From NCBI GenBank assembly GCA_964481655.1, contig CAYZVO010000014.1, forward strand, positions 1-64,000: 64,000 nt of DNA, written 5' to 3'. The notes under the pieces were generated by a model. The model saw only the letters and a program-made list of their open reading frames with translations. It searched no databases and was not told where the DNA came from. A program made the position numbers and the translations under genes. Every line of letters begins with the position of its first letter. The stretch's first letter is position 1. Of this stretch, positions 1 through 9,607 are shown piece by piece. The stretch is from CALDOK01 sp964481655 (lineage in GTDB: Bacteria > Myxococcota_A > UBA796 > JAFGLY01).

Positions 1-508
1 GTACTACACCGACTCCACCACCGCCGAGGAGCTCTTCGAGGACTTCGTCGCGGCCAACCCCAACATCTACATGGTCCAGTGCGGCCACGTGGACGCCGAG
101 TACCGCCAGGAGAGCGAGAACGACGCGGGCCTGCCGGTCCACGAGCTGCTCACCGACTTCCAGAGCTACCACGACATGGGCGGCAACGGCTGGCTCAAGC
201 AGCTGGACTACGACATCACCGCCGGCACCATCACCGTGAGCACCTACTCTCCCAACCTGGGCCGCTACCGGGAGAACGGCGAGGGCCTCGACGCCAGCCT
301 GGAGCTGCTGGGCTGGGCCCTGAGCCGGCTGGGGTCCTACCTCGAGAGCTACGGCATCGACACCGATGAGCTCGAGGAACAGTACGACCACTGGACCACC
401 ACGGAAGAGGGCCGCCAGGAATACTACGAGGCCGCCTACGGCGACGGCAGCCGCGACTCGAGCTTCGTGCTCGAGCTGGACTTCGAGGCCTACGCCACCG
501 CGCGCTAG
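1..508 (+). CDS. Calcineurin-like metallophosphoesterase, C-terminal part (5' truncated)
   Basis: Only the last 168 or so residues are present; the gene begins before the window and is read from base 2. The motifs QCGHVDAEYR, VHELLTDFQSYHD, GGNGWLKQLDYD and TYSPNLGRY follow the order seen at the C-terminal end of secreted calcineurin-like phosphoesterases, where the Gly-His pair carries a metal-ligand histidine. Substrate cannot be told because the N-terminal metal-binding motifs are outside the window. The stop codon overlaps the stop of the converging histidine kinase gene by 4 bases. Confidence 0.72.
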   Translation, partial: YYTDSTTAEELFEDFVAANPNIYMVQCGHVDAEYRQESENDAGLPVHELLTDFQSYHDMGGNGWLKQLDYDITAGTITVSTYSPNLGRYRENGEGLDASLELLGWALSRLGSYLESYGIDTDELEEQYDHWTTTEEGRQEYYEAAYGDGSRDSSFVLELDFEAYATAR

Positions 509-2718
509 CGGCCGTCGATGCAGGTGGCCAGGGCCCCCAGCAGCTCATCGGGATCGAAGGGCTTGCTCAAGACGGCGGCCTCGGACTCCGCGATGAAGCG
601 CTCGGTCCGCGGGGTGAAGGCACCGCCGGTCATGAAGATCATCCGCGGCTCCAGCGCCGGGCGGTGCTCGCGCACCCAGGTGTGGAGGTCCACGCCGGTG
701 AGCTCGGGCATGATCAGGTCGCAGAGGATCGCGTCGAAGGCGGGGTCGCGCTCCAGGATCGCCATCGCCTCGCGGCCCGAGGTGCAGACCACGGTGTCGT
801 GATGTCGAGAGACCAGGCGGTCGAGGGTGCGGCCCAGGGCGGGCTCGTCGTCGACGATCAGCACGCGGCCGCGCCGAGCGCTGGGCCCGGGCCCCGGTGC
901 GGGTGGGTCCGGGCGGATGTCGCCCGTCGTCCTGGTCAGGGGCAGCCGCAGGATGAAGCGGCTGCCCCAGCCCAGCTCGCTCTCCACCTTGATGGTGCCC
1001 CCCAGGCTGGTGACGATGTTGTGGCAGATGGACAGCCCCAGCCCGGTGCCGACGCCGAGCTTCCTGGTGGTGAAGAAGGGCTCGAACAGCCTCGAGAGCA
1101 GCTCCGGCTCGATGCCCGCGCCGGTGTCGCTGACGGTGATGACGGCCTGCCCCGCGTCCTGGTGGCTCGAGATCCTGATGAGGTTGCGCGTCGCGTCGCC
1201 ATCCTGGATCGCGTGGGAGGCGTTGACCAGCAGGTTGATGAGGACCTGGGTGAGGCGAGGTCCGTCGCTCACCAGCTCCCGGAGCTGGAGGTCCGTCTCG
1301 GTGCGGGCCTTGAACCGGGTCTGCGCGCCGGCCATGTCCAGGGCGCGGCGGACCACCTGCTCAAGGTCCACGGGGCCCAGCGCGTCGCCGCCGTCCTTGG
1401 CGAAGGTCCCGAGATCGCGGACGATGTCGCGCACCCGGAGCACGCCGGTGGTGGCGTCCTGCAGCAGCCCCGCCAGCTCGGGTTGCAGGCCCTCCTCGTC
1501 GCTGGCCAGGACGGCGCCGATCTCCTGGAGGCTCAACAGGATGTAGGCCAGGGGGTTGTTGATCTCGTGGGCGACCCCCGCGGCGAGCAGGCCGATGCTC
1601 GAGAGTCGATCGGCCTCGGCCAGTCGGGTCTGCAGCTCCATGAGCTGCGTGACGTCCCGGGCGTGGACCACCAGCTGGCGCAGGGTCCCGTCCTCGTCGT
1701 TGACCGGGTAGACGGTGCTGTCGAAGTGACGGCCGCCGCGGCTGTCCTGGATCCGCTGGGGCTCGCCCGTGGCCTTGACCAGCTCCGCGACCCGGCGACG
1801 TCGCGCGGCGTCCTCGGGATCGAGCGGACCGAGCGCCGCTGCGCCCAGCAGCTGATCGCGGGGGATGCCGTAGGCTCGGGCCAACGACTCGTTGCACTCC
1901 AGGACGCGGCCGTCCGGGTCCATCAGCATCAGGACGTCTTCCGTGGCGTCGATCAGGTTGCGCAGCCGCTGGCGCCGCTCATCCAGCTCTGCCCGCAAGG
2001 TCTTGCGCTCGGTGATGTCGCGGGACAGCAGGGTCAGGCCCGCGAGCTGTCCGTCGACGAAGCGCGGCGCGGCGCGGGTCTCGAAGTGGACCGGACCGTC
2101 GTCGGTGTCGATGTAGGTCTCCCAGCGCGCAGGGCGTCGGTCGGCGAGCACCCCCCGCATGGCTCGACTCACCGTGTCGACCTCGGATGCGGGGAGGAAC
2201 TCGGTGATGTTTCGCCCGATCAGATCCTGGACACTGCTGTTGGGCCCGTCCCGGTTGATGTAGAGGACGCGGAAGCGGGTGTCCAGCAAGACCACGTGGT
2301 CCGGGGTGCTCTCGGCCAGGGAGCGCCAGCGCGCCTCGCTCACGCGCAGATCCCGTTGGGAGCGCTGCCGCTCGCTGACATCCTGGAGCGTGACCAGCAG
2401 CATGGGTTCGCCGGCGTGGTCGATGCGCGCGCTGGACACCAGCAGGTGGACCGTCCGGTCACCCCGTGGCGTCGCGACCACGAGGTCCACGGTCAGATCG
2501 GAGGCCGGCTCGGGGCCGTCGAGGACCTCCATCAGCGGCCCGGGGATGCCAGCCTGTGGCTCCCCCAGGAGTGCCAGGGCGCGCTGGTTCGCGCGTACCA
2601 CGCGGCGCTCGGCGTTCAGCAGCAGCGTGGGGACCGGGAGGGCTTCGCACAGCGTGTCACTGCCGAACGGCTCTGGCGGGGCGCTGGGGCCCGGGCCGCC
2701 GTGTCCTGGATCCGTCAT
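505..2718 (-). CDS. Hybrid sensor histidine kinase, three PAS domains plus receiver
   Basis: A soluble 737-residue phosphorelay protein. In order: PAS domains at about residues 21-120, 130-245 and 250-360, each ending in a typical D-(V/I)-(S/T)-(E/Q) segment. Next come an HisKA domain with H384 in GVAHEINNPL and an HATPase with N499 in the N-box, D531 in DTGAGI and GTGLGLS. The C-terminal receiver has acidic D623/D624, phospho-acceptor D667 and K719. No membrane segments are seen, so it probably senses a cytoplasmic signal such as redox or a bound cofactor. The ATG at 2718 is chosen because GGAGGGAG lies just upstream and a promoter lies behind it; longer in-frame extensions run into the divergent gene. 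No separate response regulator is next to it. The function of the phosphorelay is unknown. Confidence 0.9.
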   Translation of the reverse strand: MTDPGHGGPGPSAPPEPFGSDTLCEALPVPTLLLNAERRVVRANQRALALLGEPQAGIPGPLMEVLDGPEPASDLTVDLVVATPRGDRTVHLLVSSARIDHAGEPMLLVTLQDVSERQRSQRDLRVSEARWRSLAESTPDHVVLLDTRFRVLYINRDGPNSSVQDLIGRNITEFLPASEVDTVSRAMRGVLADRRPARWETYIDTDDGPVHFETRAAPRFVDGQLAGLTLLSRDITERKTLRAELDERRQRLRNLIDATEDVLMLMDPDGRVLECNESLARAYGIPRDQLLGAAALGPLDPEDAARRRRVAELVKATGEPQRIQDSRGGRHFDSTVYPVNDEDGTLRQLVVHARDVTQLMELQTRLAEADRLSSIGLLAAGVAHEINNPLAYILLSLQEIGAVLASDEEGLQPELAGLLQDATTGVLRVRDIVRDLGTFAKDGGDALGPVDLEQVVRRALDMAGAQTRFKARTETDLQLRELVSDGPRLTQVLINLLVNASHAIQDGDATRNLIRISSHQDAGQAVITVSDTGAGIEPELLSRLFEPFFTTRKLGVGTGLGLSICHNIVTSLGGTIKVESELGWGSRFILRLPLTRTTGDIRPDPPAPGPGPSARRGRVLIVDDEPALGRTLDRLVSRHHDTVVCTSGREAMAILERDPAFDAILCDLIMPELTGVDLHTWVREHRPALEPRMIFMTGGAFTPRTERFIAESEAAVLSKPFDPDELLGALATCIDGR

Positions 2719-2740
2719 CGCTCCCTCCGGTGGTGGTGGC

Positions 2741-2769
2741 ATCATAGGGGAACGGGCAATGTGGGTAAA
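2741..2769 (-). promoter_or_regulatory. Candidate sigma-70-type promoter of the hybrid kinase gene
   Basis: On the minus strand a TTTACC -35 box (2764-2769) and a TATGAT -10 box (2741-2746) are separated by exactly 17 bases, and the -10 ends 22 bases before the kinase start. The stretch is visibly richer in A/T than its surroundings. Confidence 0.55.
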
Positions 2770-2859
2770 GTGTGCAAATGGTGGAGGGGGCCGGGCGTGG
2801 TGGCCGCCCCGCGGCGGGGTCGGCGACGTTAGCTGACCACCAGCCAGGAGCGCCGTCCC

Positions 2860-3795
2860 GTGCAACCGTCCACCCGCCGAACCCGACTCCCCCGCTGGGC
2901 ACTGGCGGTGTTGGTGCCCCTGCTGTTCTTCGCAGGGCTGGAGCTGGGTCTCCGAGCCGTGGGTTGGGGCGTGAAGACCTGGATCCGCCTGCAGCGTCCC
3001 GATCCGGGTGAGCGCGCTGGCGCCAGCATCGTCTGCGCCGGTGACTCGGTGACCTTCGGGCTCAACGCCGACACCGACCAGGCCTACCCGATGGTCCTGG
3101 CGGGCCTGCCCGGCTTCGAGGACAGCCCCGTCCACGGCGTGGGGGTGCCCGGCATCGACAGCCAGGGGCTGGCCGTGCAGCTCGAGCGGGAGCTGGCGGG
3201 GCGCCCGGAGCTCGGTGGAGGGCTGCTGCTGGTGCTCGTGGGCTACAACGACTGCGCTCAGCTCCCGGGCATGATGGTCGGTGGGGCCGGTCAGGTGGCA
3301 CCCAGCTCGGGCCCGCGGGATCTGCTGCTGCGCTCCCACAGCTACCAGCTGCTGACCCAGGCGGTGCTGCGGCTGCGCCCCCCCGGCCCGCCCCCCCAGC
3401 CAGGGGTGGCCCCCGGTGGCGTGCCGGACACCGCCGGCGATCTCGGGCGCTGCGCCGGGGTGCTGGCCCATGGGCTGGATGAGCTCGAGGGGGTCGCTGC
3501 GGGGTACGATCTGTCCCTGATGCTCGTGGCCTACCCGGTGCCCGCCGAGCGCAGCCGGGGCACCCCCCTGGCGACCTCGCGCATCAACCGCATGATGGCC
3601 ACCGAGGCCGCCGAGCGCGGGCTGCCCTGGCTGGACATCGAGCCCTGCGTGAGCGCCCGGGAGGCCACCGCCGCACCGGGCTTCTTCTCCGCCGACGGCA
3701 TCCACATGGACGCCCACGGCTACGCAGCCCTCGCCGCGTGCGTGGCCGCAGCCCTCGAGCCCTGGCGCGGTGCCCCGTCGGGGCCCGCCCGTTAG
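2860..3795 (+). CDS. SGNH/GDSL-type hydrolase, membrane-anchored
   Basis: A 311-residue protein. Residues 12-30 form a hydrophobic signal anchor. The SGNH fold motifs follow: nucleophile S63 in CAGDSVTFG (block I), the N130-D131 pair in VGYND (block III) and D279-x-x-H282 in DGIHMDAHG (block V). This supports an esterase or O-acyl hydrolase acting outside the inner membrane, possibly on a glycan or lipid. The start is GTG, supported by an AGGAG 10 bases upstream. It is followed after 26 bases by a GT-C-like membrane protein, so the pair may be one transcription unit working on a surface polymer. The exact substrate is not predictable. Confidence 0.78.
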   Translation: MQPSTRRTRLPRWALAVLVPLLFFAGLELGLRAVGWGVKTWIRLQRPDPGERAGASIVCAGDSVTFGLNADTDQAYPMVLAGLPGFEDSPVHGVGVPGIDSQGLAVQLERELAGRPELGGGLLLVLVGYNDCAQLPGMMVGGAGQVAPSSGPRDLLLRSHSYQLLTQAVLRLRPPGPPPQPGVAPGGVPDTAGDLGRCAGVLAHGLDELEGVAAGYDLSLMLVAYPVPAERSRGTPLATSRINRMMATEAAERGLPWLDIEPCVSAREATAAPGFFSADGIHMDAHGYAALAACVAAALEPWRGAPSGPAR

Positions 3796-3821
3796 CCCGA
3801 CACCAGCCCCAGGAGACCGTC

Positions 3822-5603
3822 GTGGTCGAGCGATCCCCGTCGAGCACCGCCGTCAGCGCCGCGCGCGCCTGGCTGCTCGACCGCGAGCGCTGGCCCTGGG
3901 CGATCTTCTCGCTGCTGCTGCTCGCCATCGCGGTGTTCCACGGCTGGGACCACGCGGCCTGGGTGGCCACGGACGAAAGCCCCCTCATCGACGCCGACTC
4001 CCCCATGCACATGCTGGCGGTCGCGGACATCTACTCGCGCTGGGTGGGCTTCGACGGCTTCTCCATCCCCTACACGGCGGGCACCTACCCGCCGGCCTTC
4101 CACATGCTGGCCTGCTAGTGGTTGCGGCTCGGGGCGCGGGCGGTGGTGGCCGTGGGCCAGGGGGGCGGGGTCTTGACCGTGCGGGGGACCCTCGGCGTGG
4201 GTGGGCGGGCCGCCCGGGCCCGGGGGCGGCCGGTGGGGCTGGCGGCGGCCGCGGCCGCCTGGACCTTCCCGCTGTGCTGGACCGAGCGCGCCGAGGTGCA
4301 GCTCGACCTGCCCATGGCCGGTGCGGTCGCCCTGGCCTTCGCCTTCCTGCCCACCCCGCGTCGCCCCGGGACCCGCTGGCTCGCGGTGGCGGCGGGGCTG
4401 GGCATGAACCTGGCGCTGCTCACCAAGCAGGCCATGCTGCCCATCGCGGCCGCGGCGCTGGGCTGGCTGGCGCTGCGGGCCGTGGTGCTGTGGTGGCTGG
4501 CCCGGCGGCGGGGAGACGCGGCCGACGCCCGATCCCACCTCATCGACGTCGGCGTCACCCTCGGCGTGGTCGCGGTCGTCTGCGTGCCCCACTACCTGCT
4601 GGCCTGGGGCGCCATCCGCGGGGCGATGACCCACATCTACGACGTGGCGCCCCCGCTGCAGGGCGACGCGATGTGGGCCGCCAAGCTCGGCCTGCTGGGC
4701 TGGTTCACCCAGCGCTTCATGCAGGCGCCCCACCTCATCGCCTTGATCCTGGGCTTGGCCTGCCTGCCCTTCCTGCGCGGCCGGGCGTTGATGACGCCGG
4801 TGCTGTTCGGGCTGGCCGGCGGGTTGGTGCAGTTCCTGCACTTCCCCAACCCCCACGAGCGGCACTTCGTGGCCCTGGCGCCCCTGGTGCTGTTGCTGGG
4901 GCTCGCTCCGCTGGGGCTGCTCCGCAAGGCCTGGTGGCGCCAGGGGCTGCGCTGGGCGCTGGCGCTGGTCGTGGTGGTGTGGGGGCTGGGCTTCTCCTGG
5001 TCCTGGCGCACGGGCACGGCCCCCTGGGGAGGCCCGGCCATGCGGCTGACGGGCCACGAGTTCGGGCACTTCGAGCAGCTGCACAGCTCATCGGAGGCCT
5101 GGCGCTGGCTGGTCACCCGCCCGGATCGTTTCTACACAGCGGCCCCCAGGGCCGAGCGCACGAGCTGGCCCCAGGAGGACGTCGTCCTGGCCCTGAGCGA
5201 GCTGCTGGGGCCCCCCGGACCCCAGGAGCAGCTCTACCGGGACCTCACCCGGGACCCCAGCGCCCCGACGGTGCTGGTGCTCAACGGCCTGCCCCCGGAC
5301 ACCAGCATGACCGCCTACGCCGGGATCATGCAGGAGTTCCGCTGGCGCTTCCTGGGCATGAGCAGCGGTGACCTCGAGCCCTGGATCCGAGAGCTGCAGG
5401 CCGGGTCCCAGCCCCCGGCGCGGCTGCTGCTGCTCTCCTGCGAGCCCGAAGGCAGCGACGGTCCCCACGTCGCGGACAGCGCGCCGGCGCTCGGGTTCGA
5501 GCTGCTGCGGTCCTGGCGCGGCGCCACCGTCGAGGGCGGGCCGGTCCAGGCCATCACCCTGTGGGAGCGGGTGGGCTACCAGTCGCCGTCGGGTCCGCCG
5601 TAG
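3822..5603 (+). pseudogene. GT-C-like polytopic glycosyltransferase interrupted by an in-frame TAG
   Basis: One reading frame encodes a roughly 590-residue membrane protein but contains a TAG at 4116-4118. The first part has a hydrophobic segment (WPWAIFSLLLLAIAV) and an acidic loop DADSPMHML followed by AGTYPPAFHML, typical of the first periplasmic loop of GT-C/PMT-like lipid-linked sugar transferases. The part after the stop has many further membrane helices (for example LRWALALVVVVWGLGF) and a soluble C-terminal tail. Both halves stay in the same frame, so this is a nonsense change or base-call error rather than an indel. Start GTG 3822 has AGGAG 6 bases upstream. The gene converges on, and overlaps by 28 bases, the next gene. 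The sugar donor and acceptor are unknown. Confidence 0.6.
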
Positions 5604-7291
5604 GCGCCCATGTCGTTGCGGCTGCCGTCCACGTCGTTGTAGCTGGCGTCGGGATCGCCCGCGTCGATGCAGGGTGAGGAGCCGGCCAGGGCGAAGCTGG
5701 CGCCCGCGCCGGAGCAGTGGGCCTGCTGGAAGGAGGGATCTTCGCTGATGTCCCGGGCGCCGGCGGTGTAGCTGCCGCCGTAGGTCATGGAGCCCATCGA
5801 CGAGTTGTAGACGTCGTTGTAGGAGAACTGGCCGGTGCCAGCACCGTACAGGGCGTAGGCCGATGAGGTGGACTGCACGATGCTGTTGTGCAGCTGCAGC
5901 GTGCCGGAGGCCCCTTGCTGGAAGATCTGGCTGCCCCGCTGCTCGCCGCTGTCCGACGACGCGTTGCCGTAGAAGCTGGAGTTGGTGAAGGTCACGGTGC
6001 CCGAGCCCCCGGCGAACACCCCGCCGCCGTCGACGTCGGCCTGGTTGCAGCTCAGCAGGCTGTTGGTGGCCGACAGATCGGCGCCGTCCAGGTAGATGCC
6101 CGCGCCGTCCGACGCGATGTTTTCGTGCAGGTGGACCTGGGTGAGGGACAGCACGGTGCCCGAGGCGGCGTAGATGCCGCCGCCGGTGTCGGCCTGGTTC
6201 ATGTCGAAGGTGACGCCCTCGAGGCTGACCACGCCCGACTGCACGCAGAGCCCGCCGCCGTAGGAGTAGCGCCAGATCTGCGTGAAGCTGCCGGAGGACT
6301 CCTGGGTGTAGTCGGGCAGCACGTTGTCGGTGATGATGAGGTCCACCAGGGTCGGGTCGTCGCCTTCGACCCGGATGCCGCCGCCGCAGTACTCGTACAG
6401 GTGCACGGTGCAGGTGTTCTGGCCCTCGTTGCTGGGGGCCGAGTCGGCGCAGGTGGTGCTGGTGGAGCTGTACAGGGTGTCGCCGCTGCCGCCCCGGATG
6501 GTGAAGCCCTGCAGGGTGGGGCTGGCGTTGGAGCCGCTGCCGAAGGTGACGGCCGAGACGCAGGCCAGGGGATCGCCGGTGCCGCAGGCGCTGGTGCCGG
6601 GGTCGATGATGGTCGCGGTGGGGCCGTCGAGGCCGGTGACCACGATGGACTTGCCGCCGAAGTCGATGGTCTCCGCGTAGGTGCCCGCCCGGGCGAGCAC
6701 GCAGCCCCCGGCCATGTCGATGGCGCTCTGGAGGTGGAGGACCGGGTCGCTCGGGGTGCCCGAGCCGCCCGAGTTGCCGCTGACGGCGTCGGCGATGATG
6801 GGCTCGCGTCGATCGTTGTCGTCGCAGTCCAGGGTGTTGTCGACGGTGCCGGTGGGCTGCTCGCAGGCCAGCACGGGGGCGTCGGGGTCGCCGAAGGTGT
6901 CGTTGTCGGCGTCGGTGTAGAACATCAGGCCGTCGGCGGGTTCGTCGTCGACGGTGCCGTTGCAGTCGTTGTCGGCCCCGTCGCAGACCTCGGTGCCGCC
7001 GGGGTAGCTGTCGGCGTCGCTGTCGTCGCAGTCGGTGTTGTCCGCCACGTAGCCGCTGGGCTGGGCTTCGGTGCGCACCAGCTCGTCGGGATCGCCGTAG
7101 CCGTCGCCGTCGGCGTCCCGGTACCAGGTGTCCGGATCGGGGGTGTCGGGGCCGCCACCGTCGGTGTCGGTGCCCTTGGGGTTGGTGACGTCCAGCCCGA
7201 AGTTGCAGGCCGGCAGCCCCAGCAGCAGGACCAGCGCGAGGCGGGTGGCGCTGCGTCGGGTGGACGGCTGCAGGAGGCGGAGGCGCGGCAT
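5576..7291 (-). CDS. Secreted lipoprotein with MopE metal-binding motifs and parallel beta-helix
   Basis: A 571-residue predicted lipoprotein: a signal peptide ends in LLLGLPAC, with the Cys as lipid site. After a short Asp/Pro-rich linker come two or three Asp-rich repeats (DADGDGYGDPDE, DCDDSDADSYPGGTEVCDG with DNDCNGTVDDE, and DCDDNDRRE) of the MopE-type putative metal-binding family common in Myxococcota. The rest carries repeated short strands such as GFTIRGGSG, GGGIYAASG and GGGVFAGGSG, as in right-handed beta-helix (pectin-lyase-like) surface proteins. Such helices bind or cleave polysaccharides, but no catalytic residues can be assigned. The ATG at 7291 gives the signal peptide; no clear ribosome site precedes it and a TATGAT box lies only 6 bases upstream. 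Confidence 0.8.
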   Translation of the reverse strand: MPRLRLLQPSTRRSATRLALVLLLGLPACNFGLDVTNPKGTDTDGGGPDTPDPDTWYRDADGDGYGDPDELVRTEAQPSGYVADNTDCDDSDADSYPGGTEVCDGADNDCNGTVDDEPADGLMFYTDADNDTFGDPDAPVLACEQPTGTVDNTLDCDDNDRREPIIADAVSGNSGGSGTPSDPVLHLQSAIDMAGGCVLARAGTYAETIDFGGKSIVVTGLDGPTATIIDPGTSACGTGDPLACVSAVTFGSGSNASPTLQGFTIRGGSGDTLYSSTSTTCADSAPSNEGQNTCTVHLYEYCGGGIRVEGDDPTLVDLIITDNVLPDYTQESSGSFTQIWRYSYGGGLCVQSGVVSLEGVTFDMNQADTGGGIYAASGTVLSLTQVHLHENIASDGAGIYLDGADLSATNSLLSCNQADVDGGGVFAGGSGTVTFTNSSFYGNASSDSGEQRGSQIFQQGASGTLQLHNSIVQSTSSAYALYGAGTGQFSYNDVYNSSMGSMTYGGSYTAGARDISEDPSFQQAHCSGAGASFALAGSSPCIDAGDPDASYNDVDGSRNDMGAYGGPDGDW

Positions 7292-7352
7292 GGCAGCATC
7301 ATAGCAGCCCGTGGGGCGTGGCGGAGGTGGGATCCGGCGATAGAGGGACCCC

Positions 7353-7766
7353 ATGAGTGACGCCGAGCTGAAGCGCGCGATGAAGCTTGTTCGCATCACG
7401 CTGGCCGTGAACGTGGTGGTGCTGCTGATCAACCTCGCCCTCGGCTATGCCCTGGTGGTCTGGGTGGTGAACGAGCCCGCCACGGTCGCTGGGGTGACCC
7501 CGATCGAGCAGCCGAGCCACGCCCGCGCCGAGGACCCGCGCCCCGAGCTGGCGGCGTTCTTCGACCGCACCTCCTCGGACCTCGATCGCATGGCCCGCCG
7601 GCACGGCGCCAACCCCGCCGAGTTCGTGCCCACCCAGGCGTCCATCGAGGCTGCGGTGGAGACCCGCACCCTGCACTCCGACGAGAGCCTGGCCGTGCTG
7701 CAGACCCTGCGCGAGGGCTACGACACCTTCGACCTCGCCTGGCCCATCGCCATGCCGGACTACTGA
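7353..7766 (+). CDS. Small single-pass membrane protein of unknown function
   Basis: A 137-residue protein with a short positively charged N-terminus, one membrane helix (about residues 13-36, LAVNVVVLLINLALGYALVV) and a soluble, probably periplasmic domain of about 100 residues with no recognised motif. It is the first gene of a tightly coupled operon: its TGA shares a base with the ATG of the next polytopic membrane protein. It may be an accessory subunit of that pair. A GAGGG precedes the start. Confidence 0.6.
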   Translation: MSDAELKRAMKLVRITLAVNVVVLLINLALGYALVVWVVNEPATVAGVTPIEQPSHARAEDPRPELAAFFDRTSSDLDRMARRHGANPAEFVPTQASIEAAVETRTLHSDESLAVLQTLREGYDTFDLAWPIAMPDY

Positions 7767-9607
7767 TGGCGGCCGATCAGCGAGCAGCTGCGCCCGCGGC
7801 CACGGTGCGACCCGCCAGGCGCTGGATCGCCGGCGGGGCGCTGGCGTTCCTGGCCTTGCTGATGATCCTGCTGTGGCCCGCCACGGACGGGGGCAGCGCG
7901 GCCTTGGGCGCGCCGACCCGGGATCTGTTCGACCACCTCTGGCTCCACGGCTGGCTCGGCTCTGCGGTCTCATCGGGCGACACCCTGCTGTCCACGGCCG
8001 ACATCGGCTGGCCCGCCGGCGGGCGGCTGATGCACCCCGATCCCGTGGGCTGGCTGGTCCAGCTCCCCTTCGTGCCCGTGCTCGGCGCGGTGGGCGCCTA
8101 CGACGCCCTGCTGGTGGTGCAGCTCTGGCTCGGCTGCCTGGCGGCCTGGTTGCTGGCGACCCGGGTGTCCGGCTCAGGAGTGGCGGGTTGGTTCGCCGGG
8201 CTGGCCTTCGGCTTCTCCCCCTTCCTGCTCGGGCAGAGCTTCGGTGGCGAGAGCGAGACCGTGGCGGCCTGGCCCCTGGTCTTGGCGCTGTGGGCCCTCG
8301 AGCGCACGGCGGCCGAACGGCGCTGGCGCGACGCGGCCCTGGCCGGCGCCCTGGGGGCCCTCGCCGCCGTGGCGTCCTGGTACTACGGCGCCTTCTTCGC
8401 CATCTACCTGGTGGCCTGGGCCGCGCTGCGCTGTCGTCACCGCGCGGCGCTGCTCGCGCTGGGGGGCTTCGGGCTGCTCGTCATCGGCCCGGCGCTGGTC
8501 TACGCCGGGATGCTGGGCCAGGGCGAGAACCTCTTCCAGGGCCTGTCCCTGGCCACCTATGTCCAGGATCACCCCGACACCCTCGCCAGCATGGTGGGAG
8601 ATCCCGCCGGCTGGCTGGGCTTCTACCCCGGGGTGCTCGAGCGTCTGGGGCATCCCCGGGTGCAGTACCTGGGCACGGTGGTGCTGCTGCTGGCGCTGGC
8701 CGGCGTGCTCCGCCGTGGGAGCGGTCGGGCCTGGTGGCTGGGGGTGGCGGGGATCGCGCTGCTGCTGTCCCTGGGTCCGGTGCTGCACTTCGGCGGGGTG
8801 GCCGTGACCCTGGGCGACTGGACCGTGCCCGGGCCCCTGGCGGCCATCGCCTGGCTGCCCCTGGTCGGCCTGATGCGCCTGCCCCACCGCTGGACCCTCA
8901 TGGCGGCCCTGGCCCTGGCGGTGCTGGCCGCCCGGGGCCTGGTGGCCCTGGCCGGGGATGCCGATGCGGCCCCTGCCGCGCGGGAGCGCAGCCGCCCGCG
9001 CCTGCCGGTGGCGGTGGCGCTGGCCACGGTGCTGCTGGGCTTCGATCTGCTGGCGTTCTCGGACCTGCCCGGCCTCGGCGGCTGGGGGCTGCAGGTGCCG
9101 GCGGTGGCGGGCCTCGACGCGCCGCCTCCCATCCACGCCCAGCTCCCTGGCGGTGGCGCGGTGCTCGACCTGCCGCCCCGCATGATGGACCAGGACGCCC
9201 GCGGTCGGTACCTGGTCTGGCAGCGGCACCACGAGCGCCCTGTGCCCTACTCGCTGCTGATGACCGGCATCTCCGAGCCGCTGGCCACCGAGCCCCTGGT
9301 GGCCGCGGTGGCCGCCCTGGACAGCCTGGATCCCATCGCCGACTCGGTGGACGAAGCCGCCCAGTTCCGGCGCCAGGACCTGGCCCGCGCGGCCGAGGCC
9401 TTCGCGGCGGGGGAGCGCGGAGAGGCGGAGCTCGCGGGCCTGGCCGCGCGCCTGCGGGACGTGGACATCGACGCCGTGGTGCTCCATGGCGAGCTGATGG
9501 ACCCCGTCGACGCGGCCGCCGCCGAGGCCCTGATCCGGGGACAGCTCGGTGCGCCGGTGGCCCGCGCGGGCTCCAGCATGGCCTGGGCGGTCGAGGGGGC
9601 ACCATGA
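7766..9607 (+). CDS. Polytopic membrane protein, GT-C-like, first of a paralogous pair
   Basis: A 613-residue protein with roughly a dozen hydrophobic helices and a soluble C-terminal part after about residue 420. An acidic first loop (RDLFDHLW) and later WPAGGRL and ESETVAAWP segments resemble the layout of GT-C-type glycosyltransferases and related uncharacterised membrane proteins. The protein downstream shares the same architecture (compare VAAWPLVLALWAL here with LAAWPLPLFALAWL there), so the two look like ancient tandem duplicates. Start ATG overlaps the previous stop by one base and the end overlaps the next start by four. The function is inferred only from topology: possibly transfer of sugars from a lipid carrier. 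Confidence 0.65.
   Translation: MAADQRAAAPAATVRPARRWIAGGALAFLALLMILLWPATDGGSAALGAPTRDLFDHLWLHGWLGSAVSSGDTLLSTADIGWPAGGRLMHPDPVGWLVQLPFVPVLGAVGAYDALLVVQLWLGCLAAWLLATRVSGSGVAGWFAGLAFGFSPFLLGQSFGGESETVAAWPLVLALWALERTAAERRWRDAALAGALGALAAVASWYYGAFFAIYLVAWAALRCRHRAALLALGGFGLLVIGPALVYAGMLGQGENLFQGLSLATYVQDHPDTLASMVGDPAGWLGFYPGVLERLGHPRVQYLGTVVLLLALAGVLRRGSGRAWWLGVAGIALLLSLGPVLHFGGVAVTLGDWTVPGPLAAIAWLPLVGLMRLPHRWTLMAALALAVLAARGLVALAGDADAAPAARERSRPRLPVAVALATVLLGFDLLAFSDLPGLGGWGLQVPAVAGLDAPPPIHAQLPGGGAVLDLPPRMMDQDARGRYLVWQRHHERPVPYSLLMTGISEPLATEPLVAAVAALDSLDPIADSVDEAAQFRRQDLARAAEAFAAGERGEAELAGLAARLRDVDIDAVVLHGELMDPVDAAAAEALIRGQLGAPVARAGSSMAWAVEGAP

Noticed and set aside
664..2832. A 722-residue plus-strand frame over the kinase gene
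   Set aside because: It is antisense to a well-supported kinase with PAS, HisKA and receiver motifs.
505..3717. The histidine kinase read as a 1070-residue protein starting at 3717
   Set aside because: The extra 333 residues lie antisense to the SGNH gene and are low in recognisable motifs. A ribosome site and promoter sit before the ATG at 2718.
3822..5603. Two separate genes split at 4118
   Set aside because: Both parts share one frame with no new ribosome site at 4122, and the second part lacks an N-terminal start typical of the family.
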